Below, in pieces: positions 54,394 through 63,191 of a stretch of DNA of 64,000 nucleotides (position 1 is its first letter; the number at the start of each line of letters is the position of its first letter). Source of the stretch: Ceratothoa steindachneri. Lineage: Eukaryota; Arthropoda; Malacostraca; Isopoda; Cymothoidae. The notes under the pieces are model-generated. The model was not told the origin of the DNA. It was given only the letters and a program-made list of their open reading frames with translations, and ran no database searches. The stretch is taken from contig OZ018325.1 in NCBI GenBank assembly GCA_963969495.1, positions 200,729,946 to 200,793,945 on the forward strand, given 5' to 3'. Both the position numbers and the translations under genes were made by a program.

Positions 54394-56645
54394 TCTGGGT
54401 AAGCTAATTCAACATCTTCAGCCGCTGCCTCCTTCAGTCTCTCATACGCCTCATTCATCTTATCATTCCACTTGACAACCGTACTACCTTTCTTGCCCAT
54501 CCACTCAGTCAGAGGCTTACTCACACCAGAACAATCACGTATAAACTTTCGCTGGAACTCAATCAAACCCAAAAATGACTTCAGTTGCTTCACAGTCACC
54601 GGTTTAGGAAACATTCGCACCTTCTCAACATACTTCGATGATTTACGCAATCCATTCTCACTCACCATATGCCCAAGGAATTCCACTTCTTTCGCAAACC
54701 ATTCACACTTCGCCACTTTCACCTTCACACCAACACTCTCCAACGTTCTCAACACATCATTCACCAATCTCATATGCTCCTCAAAAGTCTCAGTCATAAT
54801 CAAAATATCATCTATAAACGCAATCACATTCTTACTCGCAAACTTACTCAACACAACATTCATTGCCCGCTGGAAGGCTCCGGGAGCATTAGCCAACCCA
54901 AAGCTGAGGTTCCGGAACTGGTAATGCCTCTTTGAGGAAGAGAAGGCAGTTACTGGCCGGCTCTCCTCAGCAATGGGCATCTGGTAATACCCCCGTACCA
55001 GATCCAGCTTCGTAAACCACTCCATCCCATGCATACTATACACACACTCAGATACCACACACATCGGAAACCTTTCTTTCACAGTCCTTTCATTCACCTT
55101 TCGATAATCCACACACAGACGCAATCTTCCATCCGGCTTACGTACAGGCACAATTGGACTATTCCATGCACTCTCACTCTCTTCAATCACTCCCAATTGC
55201 TCCAATTCCAAACACTGCTCCTCAATCTCATCAGCAACCGGACGTGGGAAATGCCTCGGCCGCTGATAGATTGGGGAGTCCTCCTGCAGGACAATCTTGA
55301 ATTCCGGGAGCTTTGCAACCCCGAAATCCAGATCACCCTTACTGAGGGCTCCCTTTCGCTCAAATATCATTCGATACACATCCTCCCTTTCATACTCAGT
55401 CAAACATCCATCCAATTTCACCATGTCCTTCACCTCATTATACATCCATTCACATGTCTTTTCATTCGCAACATTCACCCTGATATCCGTACTATCATCC
55501 ATACCTACCTCATTGACAGTGGAGAGGTGGCCCAGTACATCTCCGACTTGGATTCCCCTCACCTGCCCTTTCACACTGGGGTCTGCCTGCACACATACAA
55601 AAGGATCATTCATTCTCATCAAGCCATCAAACACACAAGCAACACGCCTTACCTTATAACACGCATCCTTTCCATCCAATATCACAGTGTTCTCACTCAC
55701 ATTCAAACTAACATCCTTACTCCAACTCACTCTAACAGACACCCTTTCACCCTTCACAAGCCTTACACTCTCCATAGCAGTCACCTCAATACCAGTAAAC
55801 ACACTCCTCAAAACGCTACCATCTTTCCCTACATACAACTTATACACCCCATTTTTACCAATCTTTCTCTCAATCTGATCACTCGCAGGATGCACAACCA
55901 TACAATTCATTTTCATAAAATCATAGCCCAAAATCACACCATACTCACTACTCACCTTATCAATCACAGAAAATTCACATTCATTCATCATCATACCATG
56001 CATTCGAACAGGTGACCTTATCATTCCAATCACAGGCACCCTCCTATTACCAATACCTACTAAACTACCCTTGCACTCAGACAGGAGGGCTTTTTCGCTA
56101 AACTTGTCATACACATCTTTATACACCAAGCTCGCCTTGCATCCAGAATCTATTAAAGCCAAACACTCAATTCCATTCAACTCCACCTTCACACTCAGAC
56201 ACTCATACTTCCTACCAGACAGCACTTTCACACTAGACAGACTTACCAACACATTACTCACACTCATGCACCCAGAGGATACTTCAGCAGGTACCCTCTT
56301 ACCATTCAAGTTTCCCGCTTCAGACTTTCCATTCACACCTTGCGCTCTCAGTCTAATCCAACACTTTTCACTTGAATGTCCTTCCATCGCACAATAGCTA
56401 CATACATTCCTCTGGTCACGACACATCCTTGCATAATGACCAGCCTTTCCACAATTACCACATGCATATTTCATACTTTCCCCAGCAGTTGCTCCACCAT
56501 TCAACCTCGGACAATCTTTCTTCAAATGGCCTATTTCTTTACACTCGAAGCACTCTTTCACACTTTCCTGGCAATCCTTTATCATATGCCCTTTCTTACC
56601 ACACCCAAAACATGCACCAGATGTCCACCTACATTCTGCCAACAT
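54351..56645 (-). CDS. G1 gag-pol: zinc knuckles, first retropepsin, reverse transcriptase (764 codons)
   Basis: Four CCHC knuckles occupy residues 12-95 (CFGCGKKGHMIKDC, CFECKEIGHLKKDC, CGNCGKAGHYARMC, CSYCAMEGHSSEKC). Retropepsin 1 has ALIDSGCKASLV (Asp166) and VILGYDFMKMN (237-247). RT runs from about 445: 'WNSPIVPVRKPDGRLRLCVD', 'FTKLDLVRGYYQMPI' (Asp548), 'SFGLANAPGAFQRAM', 'AFIDDILI' (Asp612, Asp613), then the thumb and connection. Knuckles and protease share one frame, so gag and pol are fused with no frameshift signal. The RT catalytic residues are all present. The frame starts after a 16-base deletion that removed the first knuckle, and ends at the 28-base deletion before RNase H. 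Confidence 0.92.
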   Translation of the reverse strand: MLAECRWTSGACFGCGKKGHMIKDCQESVKECFECKEIGHLKKDCPRLNGGATAGESMKYACGNCGKAGHYARMCRDQRNVCSYCAMEGHSSEKCWIRLRAQGVNGKSEAGNLNGKRVPAEVSSGCMSVSNVLVSLSSVKVLSGRKYECLSVKVELNGIECLALIDSGCKASLVYKDVYDKFSEKALLSECKGSLVGIGNRRVPVIGMIRSPVRMHGMMMNECEFSVIDKVSSEYGVILGYDFMKMNCMVVHPASDQIERKIGKNGVYKLYVGKDGSVLRSVFTGIEVTAMESVRLVKGERVSVRVSWSKDVSLNVSENTVILDGKDACYKVRRVACVFDGLMRMNDPFVCVQADPSVKGQVRGIQVGDVLGHLSTVNEVGMDDSTDIRVNVANEKTCEWMYNEVKDMVKLDGCLTEYEREDVYRMIFERKGALSKGDLDFGVAKLPEFKIVLQEDSPIYQRPRHFPRPVADEIEEQCLELEQLGVIEESESAWNSPIVPVRKPDGRLRLCVDYRKVNERTVKERFPMCVVSECVYSMHGMEWFTKLDLVRGYYQMPIAEESRPVTAFSSSKRHYQFRNLSFGLANAPGAFQRAMNVVLSKFASKNVIAFIDDILIMTETFEEHMRLVNDVLRTLESVGVKVKVAKCEWFAKEVEFLGHMVSENGLRKSSKYVEKVRMFPKPVTVKQLKSFLGLIEFQRKFIRDCSGVSKPLTEWMGKKGSTVVKWNDKMNEAYERLKEAAAEDVELAYPDCIQMRVGIVWEVF

Positions 56646-57957
56646 ATGACCTTTCCTTCCACAATCTTTCTCACACCATTCGGTCTCTCATTTGCTGGGA
56701 CATACCTCGGTTTCTCTCTCATATATCCGTTCCCACGCTTGAAATTCATCTGCCCCCTTCCATTTGCCCATCCATTCTGCCGGCCCAGGAAGTTTGACAT
56801 CACTCCAGCTGGTGCAGCCTTCAGGGCATCCCTGTAGCTGACAAACTGCTGGGGTGGATGAAAGCTCCTGGGCTTCTTACCCCCAACATTCACACTGTAC
56901 CATCCATCCTCTTCTAGATCGCTTTCATCATCAAATCGTCCATCTTCTAACAGTTCCAACACATCCTCCCACATCAACCGTTCACCTGTCAGTCTCACTC
57001 TCTCCTTTCTCTTTCCACCCAGCCATTCACTCACCTTTCGTGGGATCGTGTCCAAAAACTTCCTCATGAGTGGTTTACATTCATTTACATCATCATCACC
57101 ATACCTCGTTCTTGCCATACTCTCAAGCCTATGTGCATACATATTCACACTTTCACTCTTCCCCATTCGAGCCTTCTCAAATTCATTTACCCTTTTATAC
57201 TTCACACTCTCTTTCATTCGTTTCACCTGTCCAATCATCCGCTTCTTCACCACATCGTACCTTGGTTCCCCCACACTTGTAATCACGCGGAAAAACTCCA
57301 ATACTTTTCCCTCCAAACATTCATCCAGTATCCCTTATTCTCCGGGTACTTGAGCTTACAATATCGCTCAAATTTCCCGAAGAATTCTTCCACACTTTTC
57401 CCACCATGTAACCTAAATCTATCTATCTTTGGCACTTCCCTTATCAAAATACCCTTTCCCACATTCACTTCACTCTCACTCATATCAATCATACCATCAC
57501 TCTCTCCTTCATCCGAGTACAATGAGTCCACACTCTTGCCTCTTACCTTCCTATCCTTCCCCTTTGCACCACTCTTCCTTCTTCTCTTGCATTCAACTCT
57601 CTTCCATTCTCCATCCTTCCTATCACTCATAATCACCCTATCCTCTCTAGACTCGCACACACTCCCATTGATCCCATTAGTCTTATCCCCTTCAGTCGGA
57701 GCAGGGGTCAAGGTCGAGGGTCCTAGGGCCGGTCCTGACCCCTTCATCATGTCATACAGGTCCTGCATCCGTCGGTCCGTCTGATCCTGTCGGTCTCCCA
57801 TTTCCTTCTTCATCCTATCAGTCTTTTCATTCATCCCTTTTATTTTATTCTCCATTCCCTCCATCATTCCCCGTAACATTTCACACTCCTCTTCTTTCTT
57901 TCTCAACTCCAGTCTCAATCGCACTACTTCTTCATTCAATGTTTCCGCTACAGCCAT
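56582..57957 (-). pseudogene. G1 gag N-terminal part, broken
   Basis: The start at 57957 (MAVAETLNEEV) is chosen because it lies 117 bases past the primer site and opens a heptad-rich coiled coil ('VVRLRLELRKKEEECEM', 'MKKEMGDRQDQTDRRM'). A basic region and a conserved 'IPKIDRFRLHG'-like entry to the capsid domain follow ('FERYCKLKYPENKGYW'). A deletion near 57310 shifts to the frame 56582-57316, which has 'FEKARMGKSESVNMYAHR' and 'FLDTIPRKVSEWL', typical of Gypsy gag. It then runs to the knuckle deletion at about 56662. Confidence 0.85.
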
Positions 57958-58073
57958 TGTTCCCAAGTTAGTAAAAAGATAGGAGGAGGGAAAAATCAAT
58001 CAAACTACTTGTCACACTAATTGGGTATGGACTGCAATCCAATCCAGTCACGCTCCCAGTTTCGAAGTCTCAC

Positions 58074-58091
58074 GTTCCTATTCGGGCGCCA
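58074..58091 (-). other. G1 primer-binding site (tRNA-Lys type)
   Basis: Two bases inside the 5' LTR the minus strand reads TGGCGCCCGAATAGGAAC, 16 of 18 positions as in the usual tRNA-Lys(UUU) primer site. G2 has the same site with one fewer mismatch. Confidence 0.85.
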
Positions 58092-58093
58092 AA

Positions 58094-58946
58094 TGTAGCG
58101 GACCGAAAATAGATCTCTAATCCCAATCGATAATCGATCCAACCCGCTTCTTACACTGTCCGGACGTGAGAAATCGAGGGAGAATAAAACGGATTGTATA
58201 TACAGTCCCTTTACTTACAAAAAAAATACAATGATAGCTACAGTTTATATTTACAAAAATTTTATATTTTACTAGGGAAGTGTGCACACTTCAAAATGAG
58301 GCTAAATTCCCAAATAAAAATAATGATACCAAACGAGAATCTTATAACGGGCGGATACAACAATTTATGTAAATTCTAGACAAAACAAAAAAACACAACC
58401 ACAACCGAACGAAAAGGGGACACGCGCTATGTCTTGCTGGAGGTGGGTGGTAGTTGGTTAACTAGAAGGAGGCAGTATTGTCAACGAAGGCAGGTATGGC
58501 GGTTCAGGTGGATAGAGACACGAAAGCCCTCCTCTCAGGGCTGGGTGGAGCACTCTTCTACAGAACCCCTCTTGCTTCCAGTCCACACTTCCACTCTCTC
58601 TGAAGAAGAGATATATCCTCCTTCAGTGACCCATTTATTTTTACATGGATGGCGAAACTAATAAGTGGGCATTACCCGAAAATACATTGACTAGCTTACC
58701 TCTTTCCAGAATAACGCTTCGTTAAATTTTCTTAATACAAAATAATATCTTATTATTAGCTATTATCTTTCCAGAATAACGCCTGGAAAGAAAGAAAAAC
58801 ATGGTAATCATTTTATACATGAATTAAACAAAAATAAAACAAACCCATTCCCATTCACACACATTCTTACAGAGGGAGGGAGAGGGTACTGAGAAAAGGG
58901 GTGGGAGAATGGCCCTTTTACACACACTCACATTCGCCCCACCACA
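58094..58946 (-). repeat. G1 5' LTR (853 bp)
   Basis: Same length as the 3' LTR with three substitutions. On the minus strand it would carry the element promoter. It contains the AT-rich stretch near 58700-58780. Confidence 0.95.
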
Positions 58947-58950
58947 GTGC
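58947..58950. repeat. G1 target-site duplication, right
   Basis: gtgc, mate of 50100-50103. Confidence 0.85.
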
Positions 58951-60139
58951 CATGAAGTGTCCGAAGAGCACTTATCTTGGGATTTGACGCATTCGCCAGA
59001 AGGCTCCTATCCGAGAAACGGGTCACCTTCGGCTCTCTACCAATTGCACTAGCTAATCCTCTCCTCTGATGGATCATGTTGCCCTTGGACAACATGCTGC
59101 CATCAGTGGAGCGAATAACGAGGAAGCGTTTGAAGCCAGTGGGCTCAAAAATGCCAGATAACCTCTGAATGAGGGGCCCCGATGTCATCCCGGCTCCGCC
59201 CTGTGCACTTTTGGTCTTTGTCATGGTCAGGAGCTCCGTACCCAGGGGGACAGAGGGGCCGGATGTGTCGATCTTGGCTTGGTCGCTTGCCAGAGTGGCA
59301 GCAGACCCATCCATCACTGCAGCCCCCGCGGATGGAGAGGAGCCCCGAGTCTTTTTAGTCTTTCTTGTCTTTTTCTTTTTAGGAGAGGAGGGCGGGGAAT
59401 GAACCCGCTTCTCACCTCCACCGGTAGAAGCCCCCAGGCCAGATGTACCGGCCTCAGCCAGGTCCTTCTCCGAAATGGAGAAGGTCCTGGTGGTCGTAGG
59501 GGCATTATCCGGAGGAGATCCCTCCCCTCCTTGTACTGCCTGAGAATTCCCAGCCGTTTGAGGAGGACCTTGCATAGGGGCGGATTCGGGTTCGGTGCTT
59601 GGCGCTGAGCCCGGATTCCCCCCCATGGAAGGCCCTACCGTCTGAGGCTGGTTTTCCTCAAGGACCATGTCTATCACAGGAGGGGCCTCCAGTTGGCCAT
59701 TCCCTCCCAGGACATCGCAGGTCCCCTTGGCAGCGTCATGAGTCTTTAGTGGGGAGGCACAGGCCTTGACCCCGGCAAGGTTTAATATTCTTGCCAGCAG
59801 GTCTTTTGAGGGAAGCAACCGAAGGGGCCTGGCTTCCCTCTCCCCCCTAAAGGGGTTTGCCCTACCGAGAGCCGCTTACACGAGGGGTGGTCAGCAATGG
59901 GCTGCCTGCTGGCTTTCTTGGACGTCCCCTTAGAAAGCAAAGGAGGGACTGCCGCTGGAGATAGGGAGGTGCCCGAAAGCACCTCCAGAGAAGGGGGTGA
60001 AGGGGAGTCCCCTACACCCGTAGGCGTAGGAGAGGAGTAAGCCTCCTCTCCGGTTAAAGAAGTATGGAGAGTCCCCTGCGCAAGCACAAGGGGGGCTGAC
60101 CTCCATTTTCTCGGTGGAGCTGCCCGAGGGCAGCTCCAT
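58947..60139 (-). pseudogene. Family A ORF1, N-terminal half (A3)
   Basis: The start at 60139 (MELPSGSSTEKMEV) has matching starts in A1 and A2. The first 70 codons are in the same register as the main frame (58928-59818), but a stop at 59930-59932 and a segment readable only in the next frame (59782-60087) show compensating indels. The main part has 'GGGEKRVHSPPSSPKKKK' (a basic, nuclear-localisation-like run), 'GFKRFLVIRSTDGSML' and 'KVTRFSDRSLLANAS', and ends 'ALRTLHGT' at the G1 insertion. If G1 and one gtgc copy are removed, the codon phase continues exactly into the half at 50103. Confidence 0.85.
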
Positions 60140-60705
60140 TGATGTTCTTGGGGAAGTTGGGGGTTGGATTTTTTTTATTTACATCATTGGGCATGGTGAC
60201 CCTATTTGTGCTACGGGAAGCAATAGCTCATCACCTCTTGCAGTTGCCCGCACTGCAAGAGGTGCTTACAGGCCTGGCGCCGCCATTTGGGACCACCCCT
60301 CCCTCCTGATGGCCTGGCAGTCCATCGGCATGGCGGCTCCACCTTAGACACGGCGTAAAAATGGATAGAATGTGAAGAGGAGAGGAAAAGGGATGTGAGG
60401 AAGGTATGGGTGGGGATGAAGCAGGTTGTTAAAAAAAACCCATCCCGAACCGGAGCTCAGGGGTTAGGGAACATTGTCCCCTCCTCCCCCAGCCCCGATC
60501 CGGGACGGTTGGCTTGAGAAGAAGGTCAGCATCTACCCTGTGAAATTAGAGGCTGACCATTGAAAGTTGTGGGAGAGTTTGTATGAAAAGAGAGGAAACA
60601 AGTGTTTTGAAGGAAGGAAGAGAGGCTAAGCTGAGGCCGGACGGGGTGCTGAGTCCCGTCAACACGGCGGCCAGGATGGAAGATCGCCGCGCCCCTTACG
60701 GGGCT
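60140..60705 (-). other. Family A leader (5' UTR) of A3
   Basis: Non-coding sequence between the ORF1 start and the apparent 5' end of the element. The block 60460-60705 recurs at 31105-31345 and partly at 6540-6640, and all end near 'gccccttacgggg'. It contains the perfect hairpin at 60232-60264. Confidence 0.6.
60232..60264. repeat. Perfect 13-bp inverted repeat (hairpin)
   Basis: CACCTCTTGCAGT, a 7-base loop (tgcccgc), then its exact complement ACTGCAAGAGGTG, in the family A leader. Confidence 0.9.
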
Positions 60706-61912
60706 AGGTCACTGGAATATGGAGAAATACCTGATGATTGGAAGAGAGCAAATATAGTCCCCATTTTCAAGAAGGGTAGTACAGAGGATCCAAATAACTT
60801 TAGACTGGTTAGCCTAACTCCTGTAGTCTGTAAAATTCTTGAGAAAATAGTTAAAAAAGGCATTTGCCAACATCTAGAGAGGGAGGGGTTAATCAGCGAT
60901 GCTCAGCATGGGTTTAGATCAGGTAGATCATGTTTGACTAATTTACTAGACTTTCTGGAGTTCATAACAAATCAAGTAGATAAGGGAGAATGTAGATGTA
61001 ATTTACTTGGATTTTAGTATAGCATTTGATAAGGTACCACATAGGAGACTAGTTCATAAATTAAAAATGGTTGGGATATGTGGGTGTGTTTCAAATTGGA
61101 TAGCTGAGTGGCTGAAAGATAGGAAGCAAAGTATAGTGCAAAATGGTGTAAAGTCAGAGTGGAGGGATGTTATCAGTGGGGTTCCTCAGGGATCAGTTCT
61201 CAGTCCATTATTATTTGTCATCTATATAAATGATCTTGGGGAGGCAGTTAATAATAAAGTGTCAATTTTTGTGTATGATACCAAATTAGCAGCTGTAGTT
61301 AAAGATATTGATGATAATTTTAAAGTACAGGGGGATTTAAATAAATTGTTATCCTTGGCACATAAGTGGCAAATGACTTTCAACCTTGATAAGTGCAAAG
61401 TTATTAACATGGGAAAAGATAATAGAGAATTTAACTATGAAATGGATGGGCATTGGCTGAGCTCAGTAGAGGATGAGAAAGATTTAGGAGTAGTAATAGA
61501 TAAGTCATTAAGGTTTTCTAAGCAGTGTATTGAACCAAGAAATAGGGCAAATAGAGTGCTGGGTTTCATTAAGAGAAATGTCAGTTACAAAAGTAAGGAG
61601 GTTATTCTTAAACTCTATAACTCTTATGTTAGGCCACATCTAGAGTACTGTATACAGGCATGGTCCCCACATTTTAGACATGAAATTAACCTCAAGTCAG
61701 TGCAACGGAGGGCAACAAAGATTATTCCTTCCCTGAGGCAACTTGAATATATAGATAGACTGAGGGTATTAAATATGTTCTCGTTCAAAAGGAGGTGTGT
61801 GAGAGGGGATATGATTGAGCTCTTTAAAAATTTTTCTGACCTTCGAACAGGTAGCACGTGTTTGGTAGAGCTCTCAGAATATTTTGATTATTTGATATAC
61901 TTTGGTGTGTGA
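60706..61912 (+). pseudogene. CR1-type reverse transcriptase fragment
   Basis: Two plus-strand frames joined by a shift near 61005 carry 'IPDDWKRANIVPIFKKG', 'NNFRLVSLTPVVCKILEKI', 'DFSIAFDKVPHRRL', 'GVPQGSVLSPLLFVIYIND' and 'LDVGVVI-like KDLGVVIDKSL', plus the CR1 end 'LYNSYVRPHLEYCIQAW'. The catalytic box reads FVYDTKL where the family has FADDTKL, so one essential Asp is lost. The protein ends at 61912 without the usual full C terminus. The 5' end abuts the family A leader. The element is a truncated, dead copy lying head-to-tail with the next element. Confidence 0.88.
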
Positions 61913-61967
61913 CATAAACATAAATATTAAGTTATAAAATCATATATTTGGTTAATATAACAAAGTT

Positions 61968-62005
61968 AAATTGTGGTTATTTTGTATAAATTGTGGTTAT
62001 TTTGT
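61968..62005. repeat. Two tandem 18-base repeats between CR1 elements
   Basis: aaattgtggttattttgt occurs at 61968-61985 and 61988-62005. It is probably the 3' tail repeat of the upstream CR1 copy. Confidence 0.75.
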
Positions 62006-62136
62006 TTTGGTGAGAAAGTGACTTTTGTTTACTTCGGGGCCATCTTGATTAGCAGGTTTTAAACTTGCGCGCACAAATTGGGGTCAAATTCTTGTTGTTT
62101 GTAAGTTTTTGTTTCTATTATTGTTCTTGTTTAAGT

Positions 62137-63165
62137 ATGGCTGACTGTTTGGATGTAGAGAGTATGCCTTTTGAAAGTAGTGTGTATGTAGTGTGCGATG
62201 TCTGTGGTGTAGAGAGGAGAGTGAATGTGTCTGAGTGCCGTGTATGTGCTTTGACTGAGGAGGTGAGTCGATTACGTGTGGAATGCTTGAGACTGAACGA
62301 TTTAGTGTCTGAAGTGAGAAGAGATGCAAGTGTACGTTTGAAGAGTCAGATTGGGACCAGGAGGGAGGAAGTTAGGCCTAGAACAGGGACTGGAGAGAAA
62401 GCAGTAAGTGAAGTAAGTGATGATGAGTGGTGGGTGAAAGTGAACAGAATAGATAAGTTAGGACAGGTTAGGTGTGTGAATGAGAGGGACATGGAACCTG
62501 TTAGGCTAACTAACAGATTTGATGCCCTGAGAGAGAAAGAATTTGAAAGAGATTTGCCTGGTGTGGCCGTGCCTGAAAGTAGAATAGGAGGTCGAATGAG
62601 TGAGAGCAGGAGGGAGGGTAATACTAGGCCTAGAGAGAATAGGAGAATGACTGAGGTGATTGTGATGGGTGACTCTCAGATTAGGTATTTAGATAGGAAG
62701 TTGAATGAAAGTAAATGGAAGGGAGTGAGAGTTTGTCTGCCGGGTGCTGGTGTAAATGATGTGTGTGAGAGGTATGATAGGTTGGTGTCTGGGTGTGAGA
62801 GGGAAGCAGTTGTGATTACACATGTCGGAGTAAACGATGTAAAGAAGGTGGGTACTTGTGAGTTACGACAGCGGTATAAAAGGCTGATTGAAAGGATGTG
62901 TGAAAGTAGAGTAAAAGGCGTTGTTTCAGGTGTGCTTCCCAGAATGGATGTGGGGATGGAATGGTTGTCTCGTGCAATGGGGTTGAATGAATATGTGAAA
63001 GGTTTGTGCGAGGAGTCAGGATTGGTATTTGTAGATGTTTGGAGTGGGTTTTATGGGAATAAGGGTTTGTATGCGATGGATGGACTCCATCTGAGCCGAG
63101 ATGGGGTTGAGGTTTTGTGGCGGGAATTAGATAGTGTTATTAGGTCTTTAGAGGCGGGAAACTAG
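62137..63165 (+). CDS. CR1-like ORF1 with SGNH/GDSL esterase domain (342 aa)
   Basis: Intact. The start is the ATG at 62137; an upstream extension has only non-ATG starts. Residues 20-37 hold two CxxC pairs (CDVC, CRVC), a zinc-binding, PHD-like module, and a short heptad-rich helix follows (about 38-62). The C-terminal half is an SGNH hydrolase: VIVMGDSQIRYL (Ser180), LPGAGVND (Gly205), THVGVNDVKK (Asn233) and DGLHLSRDG (Asp315, His318). CR1 and L2 ORF1 proteins of this type bind nucleic acid and membranes, and the esterase substrate is not known. ORF2 starts 26 bases downstream. No damage was found, so the element may be young. Confidence 0.9.
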   Translation: MADCLDVESMPFESSVYVVCDVCGVERRVNVSECRVCALTEEVSRLRVECLRLNDLVSEVRRDASVRLKSQIGTRREEVRPRTGTGEKAVSEVSDDEWWVKVNRIDKLGQVRCVNERDMEPVRLTNRFDALREKEFERDLPGVAVPESRIGGRMSESRREGNTRPRENRRMTEVIVMGDSQIRYLDRKLNESKWKGVRVCLPGAGVNDVCERYDRLVSGCEREAVVITHVGVNDVKKVGTCELRQRYKRLIERMCESRVKGVVSGVLPRMDVGMEWLSRAMGLNEYVKGLCEESGLVFVDVWSGFYGNKGLYAMDGLHLSRDGVEVLWRELDSVIRSLEAGN

Positions 63166-63191
63166 GTTTTGATAGTGGTCAGGGAAATTTA

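Larger units (their letters stand above)
50104..58946 (-). mobile_element. Ty3/Gypsy LTR retrotransposon G1 (8843 bp, recent)
   Basis: The minus-strand element has 853-bp LTRs at 58094-58946 (5') and 50104-50956 (3') that differ at three positions. It also has a tRNA-Lys-type primer site, a polypurine tract, and a 4-base target duplication (gtgc). Gag and pol appear to be one continuous reading frame in design. In this copy the frame is broken by deletions of about 12, 16 and 28 bases and a one-base insertion. Domain order: gag coiled coil, CCHC knuckles, retropepsin 1, RT, RNase H, OTU-like, retropepsin 2, integrase, tail. No envelope-like gene was seen. Confidence 0.95.
46934..60705 (-). 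mobile_element. Non-LTR family A, copy A3 (best preserved), split by G1
   Basis: The minus strand carries the leader (about 60705-60140), ORF1 (60139-58947, continued at 50103-49319) and ORF2 (48930-46934). ORF2 ends abruptly at the YVDD box, where L2 sequence begins. The Gypsy element G1 interrupts ORF1. Family A copies elsewhere supply the missing 3' half. Confidence 0.85.

Noticed and set aside
50911..57784. Plus-strand frames of 100-330 codons across G1
   Set aside because: Shadows of the minus-strand gag-pol. Their composition (His, Ser, Thr, Phe) is the complement of the real codons.
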